Origin: DATBQN01 sp963799925
GTDB taxonomy: Bacteria > Acidobacteriota > Thermoanaerobaculia > Multivoradales > UBA5704
Direction of reading: 5' to 3'
DNA: 64,000 nucleotides
NCBI GenBank assembly: GCA_963799925.1
Contig: CAWCYZ010000002.1
Location: 248,001 to 312,000, forward strand
In this document: piece by piece, positions 25,281 through 32,527 of the stretch
Position numbering within the stretch: position 1 is the first letter of the stretch
How the letters are laid out: every line of letters starts with the position of its first letter
The notes under the pieces: generated by a model
What the model saw: the letters and a program-made list of their open reading frames with translations, nothing else
Told to the model about the DNA's origin: nothing
The model's database searches: none
Made by a program: the position numbers and the translations under genes

Positions 25281-25658
25281 TCAGGAGCGGAAGTCCCCGG
25301 TGACGTCGGGCGCGTCCGACCACAGCCGCTCGAGGGCATAGAAGCCGCGGGGCTGCTCCTGGAAGACGTGGACCACCAGGTCGCCGTAGTCGAGGAGCAC
25401 CCATTGGGCACGGTTGAAGCCCTCGACGTGCAGCGGGCGGACGCGCTCGGCGCGCAGCCGCTCTTCGATCGAGTCGGCGATCGCCTGCACCTGCCGCTCG
25501 TTGGTGCCGCTGCAGATGACGAAGTAGTCGGTGAAGCCGCTGACGTCGCCGAGGTGGAGGACTTTCAGGTCCACCGCTTTGCGGTCCTCGGCCGCCGCGA
25601 CCGCCGTGCGGACCCTGGCGCTGGTGTCTTCGGCGGCGGTTTGGGGATCGGCCTTCAT
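25281..25658 (-). CDS. rsfS: Ribosomal silencing factor RsfS
   Basis: A 125-residue RsfS/Iojap protein. It binds L14 and blocks subunit joining when nutrients are scarce. Family motifs are AVDLKVLHLGDVSGFTDYFVICSG, TNERQVQAIADSIEERL, the WVLLDYGDLVVHVFQ segment and YALERLW. ATG at 25658 overlaps the nadD stop by four bases. The order obgE-nadD-rsfS is a widely conserved unit. Confidence 0.96.
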   Translation of the reverse strand: MKADPQTAAEDTSARVRTAVAAAEDRKAVDLKVLHLGDVSGFTDYFVICSGTNERQVQAIADSIEERLRAERVRPLHVEGFNRAQWVLLDYGDLVVHVFQEQPRGFYALERLWSDAPDVTGDFRS

Positions 25659-26296
25659 CGATAGAGATCGTACTTCTGAACGTAGTGTACCACCGGTTCC
25701 GGCAGCAGTCCTGGCGCCGGCGTCTCGCCGCGCGCGAAGAGCGCCCGCAGCTCGGTCGACGAGACGGCGACCGGCGGCTGGGCGAGGAAATCGACCCGGC
25801 CGCTCGCCACGAGCGCCGCGAGCGCGGCGAGCGGCGGCGGCGGGCTGGCCGCCGCCGCCTCCCAGCCCGGCCGCGCCAGGACCGCGAGGCGCGCCAGCCG
25901 CGGCAGGTCGGCGAAGCGCTTCCAGGTGGGCAGGTCGAGGAAGGAGTCGGCGCCCAGCAGCAGGACCAGCTCGGCCGCCGGATAGACCTCCCGGAAGTGC
26001 TCCAGGGTCTCGACGGTGAAGGCCGGCCGCTCCGGTGTCAGCTCGTAGGGCGAGGCGAAGAGCCCGGCCTCGGCCAGGAGAGCGAGCTCGACCATGGTGT
26101 AGCGGGCGTGGGGAGAGGCGAACTGGCGCTTCGGCTTGTGGGGCGGGATGGCGGTCGGCAGGTAGAGCACCCGGTCGAGCCCCAGCCGCCGCCGCGCCTC
26201 CTGGACCGGCCGGATGTGGCCGTTGTGGATGGGGTCGAAGCTGCCCCCGAAGAGCCCGATCCTGGGGCCGCTCGGCGGGCGCTCGCCGCCGCTCAA
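25655..26296 (-). CDS. nadD: Nicotinate-nucleotide adenylyltransferase
   Basis: A 213-residue NadD that adenylylates nicotinate mononucleotide in NAD synthesis. The nucleotidyltransferase motif GLFGGSFDPIHNGH is complete, as are PHKP, LLLGADSFLDLPTWK and the ISSTELR-equivalent VSSTELRALFARG. A Pro/Ala-rich insert (AAAASPPPPLAAL) lies before the last motif. The start is TTG at 26296, overlapping the obgE TGA (TTGA). Confidence 0.95.
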   Translation of the reverse strand: MSGGERPPSGPRIGLFGGSFDPIHNGHIRPVQEARRRLGLDRVLYLPTAIPPHKPKRQFASPHARYTMVELALLAEAGLFASPYELTPERPAFTVETLEHFREVYPAAELVLLLGADSFLDLPTWKRFADLPRLARLAVLARPGWEAAAASPPPPLAALAALVASGRVDFLAQPPVAVSSTELRALFARGETPAPGLLPEPVVHYVQKYDLYR

Positions 26297-27363
26297 GGCG
26301 TCCTGTCCTTCGGGCTGTCGACCAGGCGCCGGGCCAGCTCGGCGACCAGCTCCCGCGTTCCCTCCCCGGTCGCGGCGCTGATCTCGAGGTAGGGCAGCCC
26401 GCGCTCGCGGGCCGCCTGCGCCAGCTCGGCGCGCCGCTCCGGGAGGGCGGCGTCGAGCTTGCTGCCGACGACCAGGCGCGGCCGGGTGAGGAGGTCGGGA
26501 TCGAAGGCGCCGAGCTCCCCCTCGACGACGGCGAAATCGGCGGCGGCCGAGCGCGCCGGGGCGTCTCCTCCCGCCGGGCTCGCCCCCGACGCCGAGCCCG
26601 ACAGGTCGACGAGGTGGACGAGCACCCGGCAGCGCTCGACGTGGCGGAGGAACTGGAAGCCGAGCCCGGCGCCCTGGGCGGCGCCGGCGATGAGGCCGGG
26701 GAGGTCGGCGATGACGAACGGCTCGGCGTAGGCGGCCATGGCGACGACGCCGAGCTGCGGCACGAGGGTGGTGAAGGCGTAGTCGGCGATCTTCGGGCGG
26801 GCGGCCGAGACGGCGCTGATGAGGGTCGACTTGCCGGCGTTGGGGAGCCCCACGACGCCGACGTCGGCGAGGAGCTTCAGCTCGAGGCGCAGGCGCCGCT
26901 CCTCGCCCTCGCGGCCGGGATCGGCGCGGCGCGGCGCCTGGTCGGTGGCGGTCGCGAAACGGGCGTTCCCCCGCCCGCCGGCGCCGCCGGCGGCGACCAG
27001 CAGCCGCTGGCCGTCTTCGAGGATCTCGCCCAGCAATCGGCCAGGGCCCTCCTCGGCGCCGCTCCCGATGTCGTAGACCTGGGTGCCGAGCGGCACCGGG
27101 ACCTCGAGGTCCGCCGCGCTCTTGCCGGTCTTGTTCGAGCCCTCGCCGTGGCGGCCGCGGTCGGCCGCGAAGAGCGAGGTGAAGCGCAGGTGGTAGAGCG
27201 TGTTGCGCGAGGCCTCCCCCACCAGGTAGACCGAGCCGCCGCCGCCGCCATCACCGCCGGACGGACCGCCGCGCGGCACGAACTTCTCGCGGCGGAAGGC
27301 CATGCAGCCGTTGCCGCCGCGGCCGGCGCGGACGTGGATCGAAGCTTCGTCGATGAAGGCCAA
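26293..27363 (-). CDS. obgE: GTPase Obg
   Basis: A 356-residue Obg GTPase involved in large-subunit assembly and stress responses. The glycine-rich Obg fold opens with MAFIDEASIHVRAGRGGNGC and GGPSGGDGGGGGSV. The G domain has G1 GLPNAGKST, G3 DLPG, and a G4-like element VVGSKLDA in place of NKxD. The C-terminal Obg-specific domain is absent, which is normal for short forms. The start is TTG at 27363, with no strong ribosome site. It belongs to rplU-rpmA-obgE-nadD-rsfS. Confidence 0.95.
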   Translation of the reverse strand: MAFIDEASIHVRAGRGGNGCMAFRREKFVPRGGPSGGDGGGGGSVYLVGEASRNTLYHLRFTSLFAADRGRHGEGSNKTGKSAADLEVPVPLGTQVYDIGSGAEEGPGRLLGEILEDGQRLLVAAGGAGGRGNARFATATDQAPRRADPGREGEERRLRLELKLLADVGVVGLPNAGKSTLISAVSAARPKIADYAFTTLVPQLGVVAMAAYAEPFVIADLPGLIAGAAQGAGLGFQFLRHVERCRVLVHLVDLSGSASGASPAGGDAPARSAAADFAVVEGELGAFDPDLLTRPRLVVGSKLDAALPERRAELAQAARERGLPYLEISAATGEGTRELVAELARRLVDSPKDRTP

Positions 27364-27462
27364 GGCGAGGGGGAGCGGCGGCGGGACGACCGGAGCCCGG
27401 CGGGCATCCGGCGGGCGTTCGACCCAGCGCGGTACGAGCGCGCCGGGCCTGCCGAGCCGCTG

Positions 27463-27720
27463 CTATTCGAGGGGGAGGATGTTCACGAACTTGCCGCGGC
27501 GGCCCCGGTCCTGGAACTGGACGATGCCGGCGACCTTCGCGAACAGGGTGTCGTCCTTGCCGCGGCCCACGTTCAGGCCGGGGAAGAAGCGGGTTCCGTG
27601 CTGACGCACCAGGATCGAGCCTCCGGTGACCCGCTGGCCGCCGAAGCGCTTGACCCCGAGGTTCTGCGGCTGGGAGTCGCGGCCGTTGCGGCTCGAGCCT
27701 TGGCCTTTCTTGTGTGCCAT
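27463..27720 (-). CDS. rpmA: 50S ribosomal protein L27
   Basis: An 85-residue L27 with the standard MAHKKGQGSSRNGRDSQ start, LGVKRFGGQRVTGGSILVRQ and GRGKDDTLFAKVAGIV. The N-terminus reaches the peptidyl transferase centre. There is no cleavable leader as in some Firmicutes. ATG at 27720; the gap to obgE is 99 bp. Confidence 0.97.
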   Translation of the reverse strand: MAHKKGQGSSRNGRDSQPQNLGVKRFGGQRVTGGSILVRQHGTRFFPGLNVGRGKDDTLFAKVAGIVQFQDRGRRGKFVNILPLE

Positions 27721-27742
27721 GAGCTGCTGCTCCTCTGCGGTT

Positions 27743-27778
27743 GGATGAATTCGCGGATGAATTCGCGGATGAATTCGG
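27743..27778. repeat. Three 12-bp tandem copies (GGATGAATTCGC)
   Basis: GGATGAATTCGC occurs at 27743, 27755 and 27767 (last base G in the third), followed by a related GGTTGGATTCGG. It sits in the 98-bp rplU-rpmA spacer. Confidence 0.85.
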
Positions 27779-27818
27779 CGGTTGGATTCGGATAGCTCGG
27801 GGACGCGGCGGGGCGGGC

Positions 27819-28169
27819 CTATGAGGAGGCGCTCGCCTCGCGCCGCTCGGACGGCAGCTGGATCTCGCCGATCTTCACCCGATGGAAGTTCTGCCGATGG
27901 CCGATGGTCCGGCGGTACTGCTTGCGCCGCTTCTTCTTGAACACCCGGATCTTCGGCCCGCGCACCGCGGCGACCAGCGAGGCCGAGACGAGCGCCCCCT
28001 CGACGAGGGGGTTGCCGACCTGCACGCCGCCGTCGCCCGAGACCATGAGGACGCGATCGAACTGGATCGCGCTCCCGGCGCCCTCGGCCGCGGCGATCAG
28101 CTCGACGTCGAGCACGTCACCCGGCGAGACACGGTACTGCTTGCCACCACTTTGGATCACCGCGAACAT
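27819..28169 (-). CDS. rplU: 50S ribosomal protein L21
   Basis: A 116-residue L21: MFAVIQSGGKQYRVSPGDVLDVE, RVLMVSGDGGVQVGNPLVEGA and KKRRKQYRRTIGHRQNFHRVKI. ATG at 28169 follows AGGAGCTTCCCAT; an in-frame extension further upstream is not L21-like. First gene of rplU-rpmA-obgE-nadD-rsfS. One copy of the palindromic intergenic element lies about 90 bp upstream. Confidence 0.97.
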   Translation of the reverse strand: MFAVIQSGGKQYRVSPGDVLDVELIAAAEGAGSAIQFDRVLMVSGDGGVQVGNPLVEGALVSASLVAAVRGPKIRVFKKKRRKQYRRTIGHRQNFHRVKIGEIQLPSERREASASS

Positions 28170-28258
28170 ATGGGAAGCTCCTGAGAGTCGTCGGTCCGAC
28201 GCGTGGACGGGAGAAACTACCACGCCGCGCCGGGATGGTCAACGGGGCGGGGCTCCAG

Positions 28259-28377
28259 GTACTGGCTCCGTTGGGTCCGCTGCGGGCGACCGCCCTCGGG
28301 ACCACCCCGCCCGAAACCCCCTTCCAGGCGGCCGTCCTCGGGACCAAACGGAGCCAGTACCAAACGGACCCAGTACC
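28259..28377. repeat. Palindromic intergenic element, copy 1
   Basis: Outer arms GTACTGGCTCCGTT (28259-) and its complement AACGGAGCCAGTAC (28347-28360) enclose two CCTCGGGACC-type direct repeats and a CCCCTTCCAGGCGGCC core. A partial duplication of the right end, with AAACGGACCCAGTACC, follows to 28377. It shares the core with copies at 32371 and 37335. Confidence 0.9.
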
Positions 28378-28382
28378 GGGCT

Positions 28383-28892
28383 CTACATCGAGGCGTCCTC
28401 GAGGATCTGCCAGCGGCCGCCGCGGCGCTGGAAGACCAGCAGGGTCAGCCCCTCGGCCTTCTTGGCGGCCGCGTCCTCGGGATGGTTGAGCTGCCAGCGG
28501 GCCACGACCGAGAGGCTGGTGATGGTGCCGGAGGCGACGTCCACCCCGAGCGGCCGCGCCTCGACCACCGTCAGCGTGAGCGTCCCCATCGCCTTGCCGT
28601 CGGGGTAGCGCTTGCGGTAGCGCGCCAGCACCGCCTGCCGGCCGGCGGTGAGCCCCGACGGGGTGACGAAGGTCGCGTCGTCCGCGTAGCCGGCGACGAA
28701 AGCCTCGAGGTCTCCCCGGTTCCATTCCACCGCCTGGGCGGCGAGGAGCTTGTTGACCTCGGCGCGCGCCTGGGACATGACGACCGGGTTCGGGATGGGA
28801 GCGTCCGGCGGCGCCGCGGCGGCGGCCGGCAGCGGGGAGAGCGCGAGGGCGACGGCGAGGACCGACCCGCATCGAATCGTTCGATTGACCAT
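28383..28892 (-). CDS. Exported DUF4440/SnoaL-like (NTF2 fold) protein
   Basis: A 169-residue protein with a Sec signal peptide (residues 1-25: NRTIRCGSVLAVALALSPLPAAAAA). The mature domain has the cone-shaped NTF2-like pattern: VNKLLAAQAVEWNRGDLEAFVAGYADDATFVTPSG, YRKRYPDG and the terminal FQRRGGRWQILEDASM. DUF4440 proteins include ketosteroid-isomerase-like folds of unclear function. The predicted location is periplasmic. The gene stands alone, divergent from the hydrolase gene. A palindromic element abuts its 3' end. Confidence 0.88.
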   Translation of the reverse strand: MVNRTIRCGSVLAVALALSPLPAAAAAPPDAPIPNPVVMSQARAEVNKLLAAQAVEWNRGDLEAFVAGYADDATFVTPSGLTAGRQAVLARYRKRYPDGKAMGTLTLTVVEARPLGVDVASGTITSLSVVARWQLNHPEDAAAKKAEGLTLLVFQRRGGRWQILEDASM

Positions 28893-28970
28893 GGCGCAAT
28901 CCTAGCAGCGTCTCCTGCGGCTGAGCCGCACCCGCCGGCGCCGCGGCCTCCATCCGCTATCCTCATCCCC

Positions 28971-30074
28971 GTGTTGATGCGGCTGGTGGGGTTGCTCGGC
29001 GCCATCTTCCTGCGGTTCGCCCTCGGCGCCCGGCGGGCCAGGCTGTCGGTCCCCCCGGTTTCGCTCGCCTACTCCACGCTGGGGCCGCTCGACGGCGAGC
29101 CCTGGGTCTTCCTCCACGGCCTGGGCTCGATCGGCTCGACCTGGAGCCCGGTGATGCGGGCGCTGCGCCGGACCTGCCGGATCCTCGTGCCCGAGCTCTC
29201 GGCGCTCGGCGGCACCGAGGCGCCGGAGGGCGGCCTCGACGTCCGCCATGGGGCGGCGGTCGTCGCCCGCCTCATCGAGCACGAATGGGCAGGCCGGCCG
29301 GTGACCGTCGCCGGCCTGTCGCTCGGCGGCTGGATGGCGGTGCGCCTCGCCCTCGCCCGCCCGGACCTCGTATCCCGCCTGGTCCTGATCGACGCCGGAG
29401 GTTACCGCGCCCAGGACTGGGAGCGCGTCCAGCGTCTGGTCACCATCTCGGACCTCTCCGGCGTCGACCGCCTCTACACGGCCCTATTCGTCCGCACTCC
29501 GTGGCTGCTCAGGGTCTCGCGCAACACCTTTCTCGACTCCTACACCTCGCCCGGGGTGAAGAAGATCCTCACCGCCACCGAGGAGGCCGATACCTTCGAC
29601 GACGGCGATCTCGCGCACCTCGCGATGCCCACCGCGATCATCTGGGGCGAGCGGGACGGCCTCTTCGACCTCTCCACGGCGCGCGCCATGGCCGCCGCGG
29701 TGCCGGGGAGCACCCTGACCGTCCTCTCCGGCTGCGGCCACGCCGTCCACATCGAGTGCCCGGCCCGGCTGATCGAAGCCATCGAGACCTTCCGCCGCGC
29801 CACGCCCGCACGCGGCCCGGCTCCCCGCCCTGCCGACCCTCGGCCCGGCGCGCGCCGGCCGAGGGTCGGCAGGCGCGTCCTCCGAGTAGAATTCGCCCAT
29901 CCCTGGAGAGAGCTCATGGACCAGCCCGACTACTTGGTCTGCCTCGACTGCGAAACGCCCTGCTACGTCTTCGAGTGGCAGGGCGGCAAGGTGATCGAGA
30001 TCCTCTGCACGGTCTGCGGCAACGACAACCTGGAGCAGTTCGCGACCCCGGACGACCTCGAAGAGCTGGCCTGA
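28971..30074 (+). CDS. Alpha/beta hydrolase running in frame into a zinc-ribbon segment
   Basis: From GTG 28971 or ATG 28977 one frame runs to 30074 without a stop. The first roughly 280 residues are an alpha/beta hydrolase: an N-terminal hydrophobic anchor (LVGLLGAIFLRFALG), FLHGLGSIGSTW, the nucleophile elbow VAGLSLGGWMA, WGERDGLFD with the acid, and GCGHAVHIECP with the histidine. A basic Pro/Arg linker follows, encoded by a 45-bp palindrome (29829-29873). After it comes a separate-looking 52-residue zinc ribbon. It is either a true fusion or two genes whose boundary stop was lost. Confidence 0.8.
   Translation: MLMRLVGLLGAIFLRFALGARRARLSVPPVSLAYSTLGPLDGEPWVFLHGLGSIGSTWSPVMRALRRTCRILVPELSALGGTEAPEGGLDVRHGAAVVARLIEHEWAGRPVTVAGLSLGGWMAVRLALARPDLVSRLVLIDAGGYRAQDWERVQRLVTISDLSGVDRLYTALFVRTPWLLRVSRNTFLDSYTSPGVKKILTATEEADTFDDGDLAHLAMPTAIIWGERDGLFDLSTARAMAAAVPGSTLTVLSGCGHAVHIECPARLIEAIETFRRATPARGPAPRPADPRPGARRPRVGRRVLRVEFAHPWRELMDQPDYLVCLDCETPCYVFEWQGGKVIEILCTVCGNDNLEQFATPDDLEELA
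29829..29873. repeat. 45-bp perfect palindrome
   Basis: CCTGCCGACCCTCGGC (29829-29844) and its exact complement (29858-29873) flank a core that is itself palindromic (CGGCGCGCGCCG). It would form a very strong hairpin in DNA or RNA. No T-tract follows, so it is not a standard intrinsic terminator. Confidence 0.9.
29916..30074 (+). CDS. Possible independent small zinc-ribbon protein
   Basis: An internal ATG at 29916 has a GGAGAG ribosome site eight bases upstream and would give 52 residues. Two CxxC knuckles (CLDCETPC and CTVCGND) suggest one bound zinc, followed by an acidic DDLEELA end. Such short acidic zinc ribbons are usually stand-alone genes. It shares its frame with the upstream hydrolase and no stop lies between, so both readings are listed. 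Confidence 0.5.
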   Translation: MDQPDYLVCLDCETPCYVFEWQGGKVIEILCTVCGNDNLEQFATPDDLEELA

Positions 30075-30342
30075 CCGGCACGCTCTGGCCCCCTCCTCCG
30101 CACAGCCTTCCGCTTGCCTGAACCGTCGCTCGCCGGTCGTCGGCCGCCGGTGGGCAGCGCTGCTAGGGGATAAACCTCATTGCCGCGGGCTAAGGTATTG
30201 ACGGCTATTAGCGGCCAGAACTAAGATTCTCCCGTGGGGCGGAATAGTGAAGGACGACTCAAGGTTATGACTGAGCGGAAAGGGCGCAGGAAAGAACCCG
30301 GCGCCCGACAATTTGGACCCAAGCTCTAAGGAGGAAGAAGCC
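30075..30342 (+). promoter_or_regulatory. hsp20 promoter region
   Basis: TTGACG at 30198-30203 and TAAGAT at 30222-30227 with an 18-bp spacer form a good housekeeping-type promoter, leaving about 110 bases of leader. The leader contains a GGGCGC/GCGCCC stem. The TAAGGAGGAAG ribosome site is not obviously masked. No CIRCE copy or clear heat-shock sigma site was found here. Confidence 0.5.
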
Positions 30343-30789
30343 ATGTACAACCCGACCCTGTCCCGCATCGCTCCCCGTGGTGGTTACGTCTCCCCGTTCG
30401 ACGTCTTCAATCAGGCGTTCAACCAGTTCCTGCGCACCGAGGGCGACACCCAGGAGTCGACCCGCGCCTGGGCGCCCGCGGTCGACATCCTCGAGACCCC
30501 CGAGGCGTATGAGGTGAAAGCCGAGCTGCCCGGCATCCCCAAGGAGGACGTCCACATCTCGGTGGAGAACAACATCCTCACCCTCAAGGGCGAGCGCAAG
30601 TTCGAGAAGGACGAGAGCAAGGAGAACTACCACCGCATCGAGCGGACGTACGGCGCCTTCGCGCGGTCGTTCAACCTGCCGACCCGCGTCGATCACGACC
30701 GCGTCCAGGCCAAGTTCGACAACGGCGTGCTGACGATCAGCGTCCCTAAGGCCGCCGAGGCGAAGCCGAAGCGGATCGAGATCGGCTGA
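30343..30789 (+). CDS. HSP20 family small heat-shock protein
   Basis: A 148-residue alpha-crystallin-domain holdase. The domain runs from about residue 45 (WAPAVDILETPEAYEVKAELPGIPKEDVHIS) to FDNGVLTISVPKAAE, including LTLKGERKFEKDE and the YGAFARSFNLP loop. It ends KPKRIEIG, which carries the IxI-type tail used in oligomerisation. ATG at 30343 follows AAGGAGG. It is a single-gene unit with its own promoter and a terminator after it. Confidence 0.95.
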   Translation: MYNPTLSRIAPRGGYVSPFDVFNQAFNQFLRTEGDTQESTRAWAPAVDILETPEAYEVKAELPGIPKEDVHISVENNILTLKGERKFEKDESKENYHRIERTYGAFARSFNLPTRVDHDRVQAKFDNGVLTISVPKAAEAKPKRIEIG

Positions 30790-30849
30790 GACGGGACCTC
30801 CCCTCGGGAGGGGTGAGACGCCCGGCACGGCGGCTCACCGTTTGGATGA

Positions 30850-30878
30850 CCCCGCGCACCGCGCGGGGTTTTTATTTT
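30850..30878. terminator. Intrinsic terminator after hsp20
   Basis: CCCCGCGC-ACC-GCGCGGGG (30850-30868) is a perfect eight-base stem followed by TTTTTATTTT. It lies between hsp20 and the convergent histidine-kinase gene. Confidence 0.9.
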
Positions 30879-30911
30879 GTGGCGAGGTCCGCGGAGGAGC
30901 TGGCCGGTCCG

Positions 30912-32339
30912 TCAGGAGGCGCGGGCGCTCTCGAGCGCCGGCCGCTCGCGGGTCGCGGACTCGGGGGAGACCACCGGGAGCCGGACGGCGACCGAGGTGC
31001 CGGAGCCCGGCGAGCTCTTGATCTCGATCCGACCGTCGTGGGCCTTGGCGATGCGCTCGACGATGGCGAGGCCGAGGCCGGTGCCGCCCTTCCGGGTCGA
31101 GTAGAAGATGTCGAAGACCCGCTCCCGGTCCTCGGCCGGAATCCCCACCCCGTTGTCCACCAGCTCGAGCACCACCTCCCCACCGTGTCGATAGGCGAGG
31201 AGGCGGAGCACCGGCGGACGGCCGCTCTCCTCCATGGCGGCAAGGGCGTTCTGCGCCACGTTCAAGAGGAGCTGGGTCATCTGCCCGGCGTCCACCCGCA
31301 CCCGCGCGCCGCCGCTCCGGTCCTCGGTCTCGACGCTCACCCCGCGGCGCTGGACCTCGGCGGCGAGGAGGTCGCGCAGGTGCTCGAGGAGCCATATCGC
31401 CGGCATCTCCTCGACCTCGAGCGGGCGGGGCTTGGCGTAGGCCAGGAAGTCGGTGACCAGGCGCTCGAGCCGGTTGATCTCCGAGCGCGTGATCGACAGC
31501 AGGCGCCCGCCGCCCGGCATCGCCCCCTCGGGGCCGCGGTAGCTCAGGTCCTCTTCCAGGAGCTGCATGTTGAGGTTGAGCGAGTTGAGCGGGTTCCTGA
31601 TCTCGTGGGCGAGCCCCGAGGCGAGGGTGCCGATGTAGGCCATGCGCTCGGCGTCGACCGCCTGCGCCTCGAGCTGCGCCGCCCGCCGCAGCAGCCACCA
31701 GATCGAGGCATAGGCCGAGATCAGGAGGATCAGGGTGATGACGCCGATGACCGCCGCCTGCCGCACCAGCTCGCCGCGCAGCAGCTCGATCCGCCGCGCG
31801 AGCTGCGGGCCGCTGATCTCGACGACCAGGGTCCCGAGATCGCCGATCGGCACCGTGACGCTGGGGAGGCCGTACTCGAGCTGGCGATTGACCTCCTTGA
31901 GCTGCATCGCGCCCGCCAGCTCGCCGCCCGCCAGCTCGGGCGAGCGCGGCGGGCGCGGCGGGCGCGGCGCGGCGATCACGGGCAGCACGGTGCGGCTGAA
32001 CGACTCGTAGACCAGCACGCCGCGGTTGTCGCGGATCTTGACGTCGCGGAAGATGTCGCGCTGCTTGAGCACCGAATCGATGTAGGTCTGCGTCTCGTGC
32101 TCGACGGCGAACACCCGGAAGAGATTCTTGCCGTGCCCCTCGGCCTGCTTGCCGATCTGCCGCGCCAGGGTCTCGGCCTCGTGGCGGGTCTCGAGGAGCA
32201 CCCGCTCGACCTCCTGCTGCGACAGCGACCGGAAGATGAGCCAGCCGAAGAGGGCGATGTCGAGCAGCACGAAGAGGCCGAACACCAGCGAGACGACGAG
32301 CAGCCGGCGGGAGTAGAGGGCGCTGGTGGTCCGGGCCAT
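30912..32339 (-). CDS. Membrane sensor histidine kinase
   Basis: A 475-residue kinase with a membrane segment at 12-35, an extracytoplasmic domain of about 150 residues, and a second segment at 196-216. The H-box LASGLAHEIRNPLNSLNLNMQLL carries His245. An N-box (LLLNVAQNALAAM), G1 (VDNGVGIP), F-box (FDIFYSTRKGGTGLGL) and G2 (GSGTSV) follow. It lacks a clear HAMP or PAS domain. ATG at 32339 is preferred over a longer frame that reads through the palindromic element. No response regulator is adjacent, so it is an orphan here. Confidence 0.92.
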   Translation of the reverse strand: MARTTSALYSRRLLVVSLVFGLFVLLDIALFGWLIFRSLSQQEVERVLLETRHEAETLARQIGKQAEGHGKNLFRVFAVEHETQTYIDSVLKQRDIFRDVKIRDNRGVLVYESFSRTVLPVIAAPRPPRPPRSPELAGGELAGAMQLKEVNRQLEYGLPSVTVPIGDLGTLVVEISGPQLARRIELLRGELVRQAAVIGVITLILLISAYASIWWLLRRAAQLEAQAVDAERMAYIGTLASGLAHEIRNPLNSLNLNMQLLEEDLSYRGPEGAMPGGGRLLSITRSEINRLERLVTDFLAYAKPRPLEVEEMPAIWLLEHLRDLLAAEVQRRGVSVETEDRSGGARVRVDAGQMTQLLLNVAQNALAAMEESGRPPVLRLLAYRHGGEVVLELVDNGVGIPAEDRERVFDIFYSTRKGGTGLGLAIVERIAKAHDGRIEIKSSPGSGTSVAVRLPVVSPESATRERPALESARAS

Positions 32340-32370
32340 GGGAGAAAAGGATACCAGGGCGGGGATGGCG

Positions 32371-32470
32371 GTACCGGATCCGTTGGGTCCGCTGCGGGCG
32401 ACCGCCCTCGGGACCACCCTCCCGACCCCCTTCCAGGCGGCCGTCCTCGGGACCCAACGGACCCAGTACC
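32371..32470. repeat. Palindromic intergenic element, copy 2
   Basis: The arms GTACCGGATCCGTTGGGTCC (32371-32390) and CCCAACGGACCCAGTACC (32453-32470) enclose the same CCTCGGGACC repeats and TTCCAGGCGGCCGTCC core as the other two copies. It sits between the divergent kinase and importer genes. Confidence 0.9.
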
Positions 32471-32527
32471 CGGGGCGGCGGCTGGTTTGACCCTCCCCCG
32501 GCCCTCAGCTACGATCACCCGCGCTCC

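Noticed and set aside
30228..30342. RNA thermometer in the hsp20 leader
   Set aside because: The ribosome site has no convincing complementary segment upstream, so I did not call one despite the long leader.
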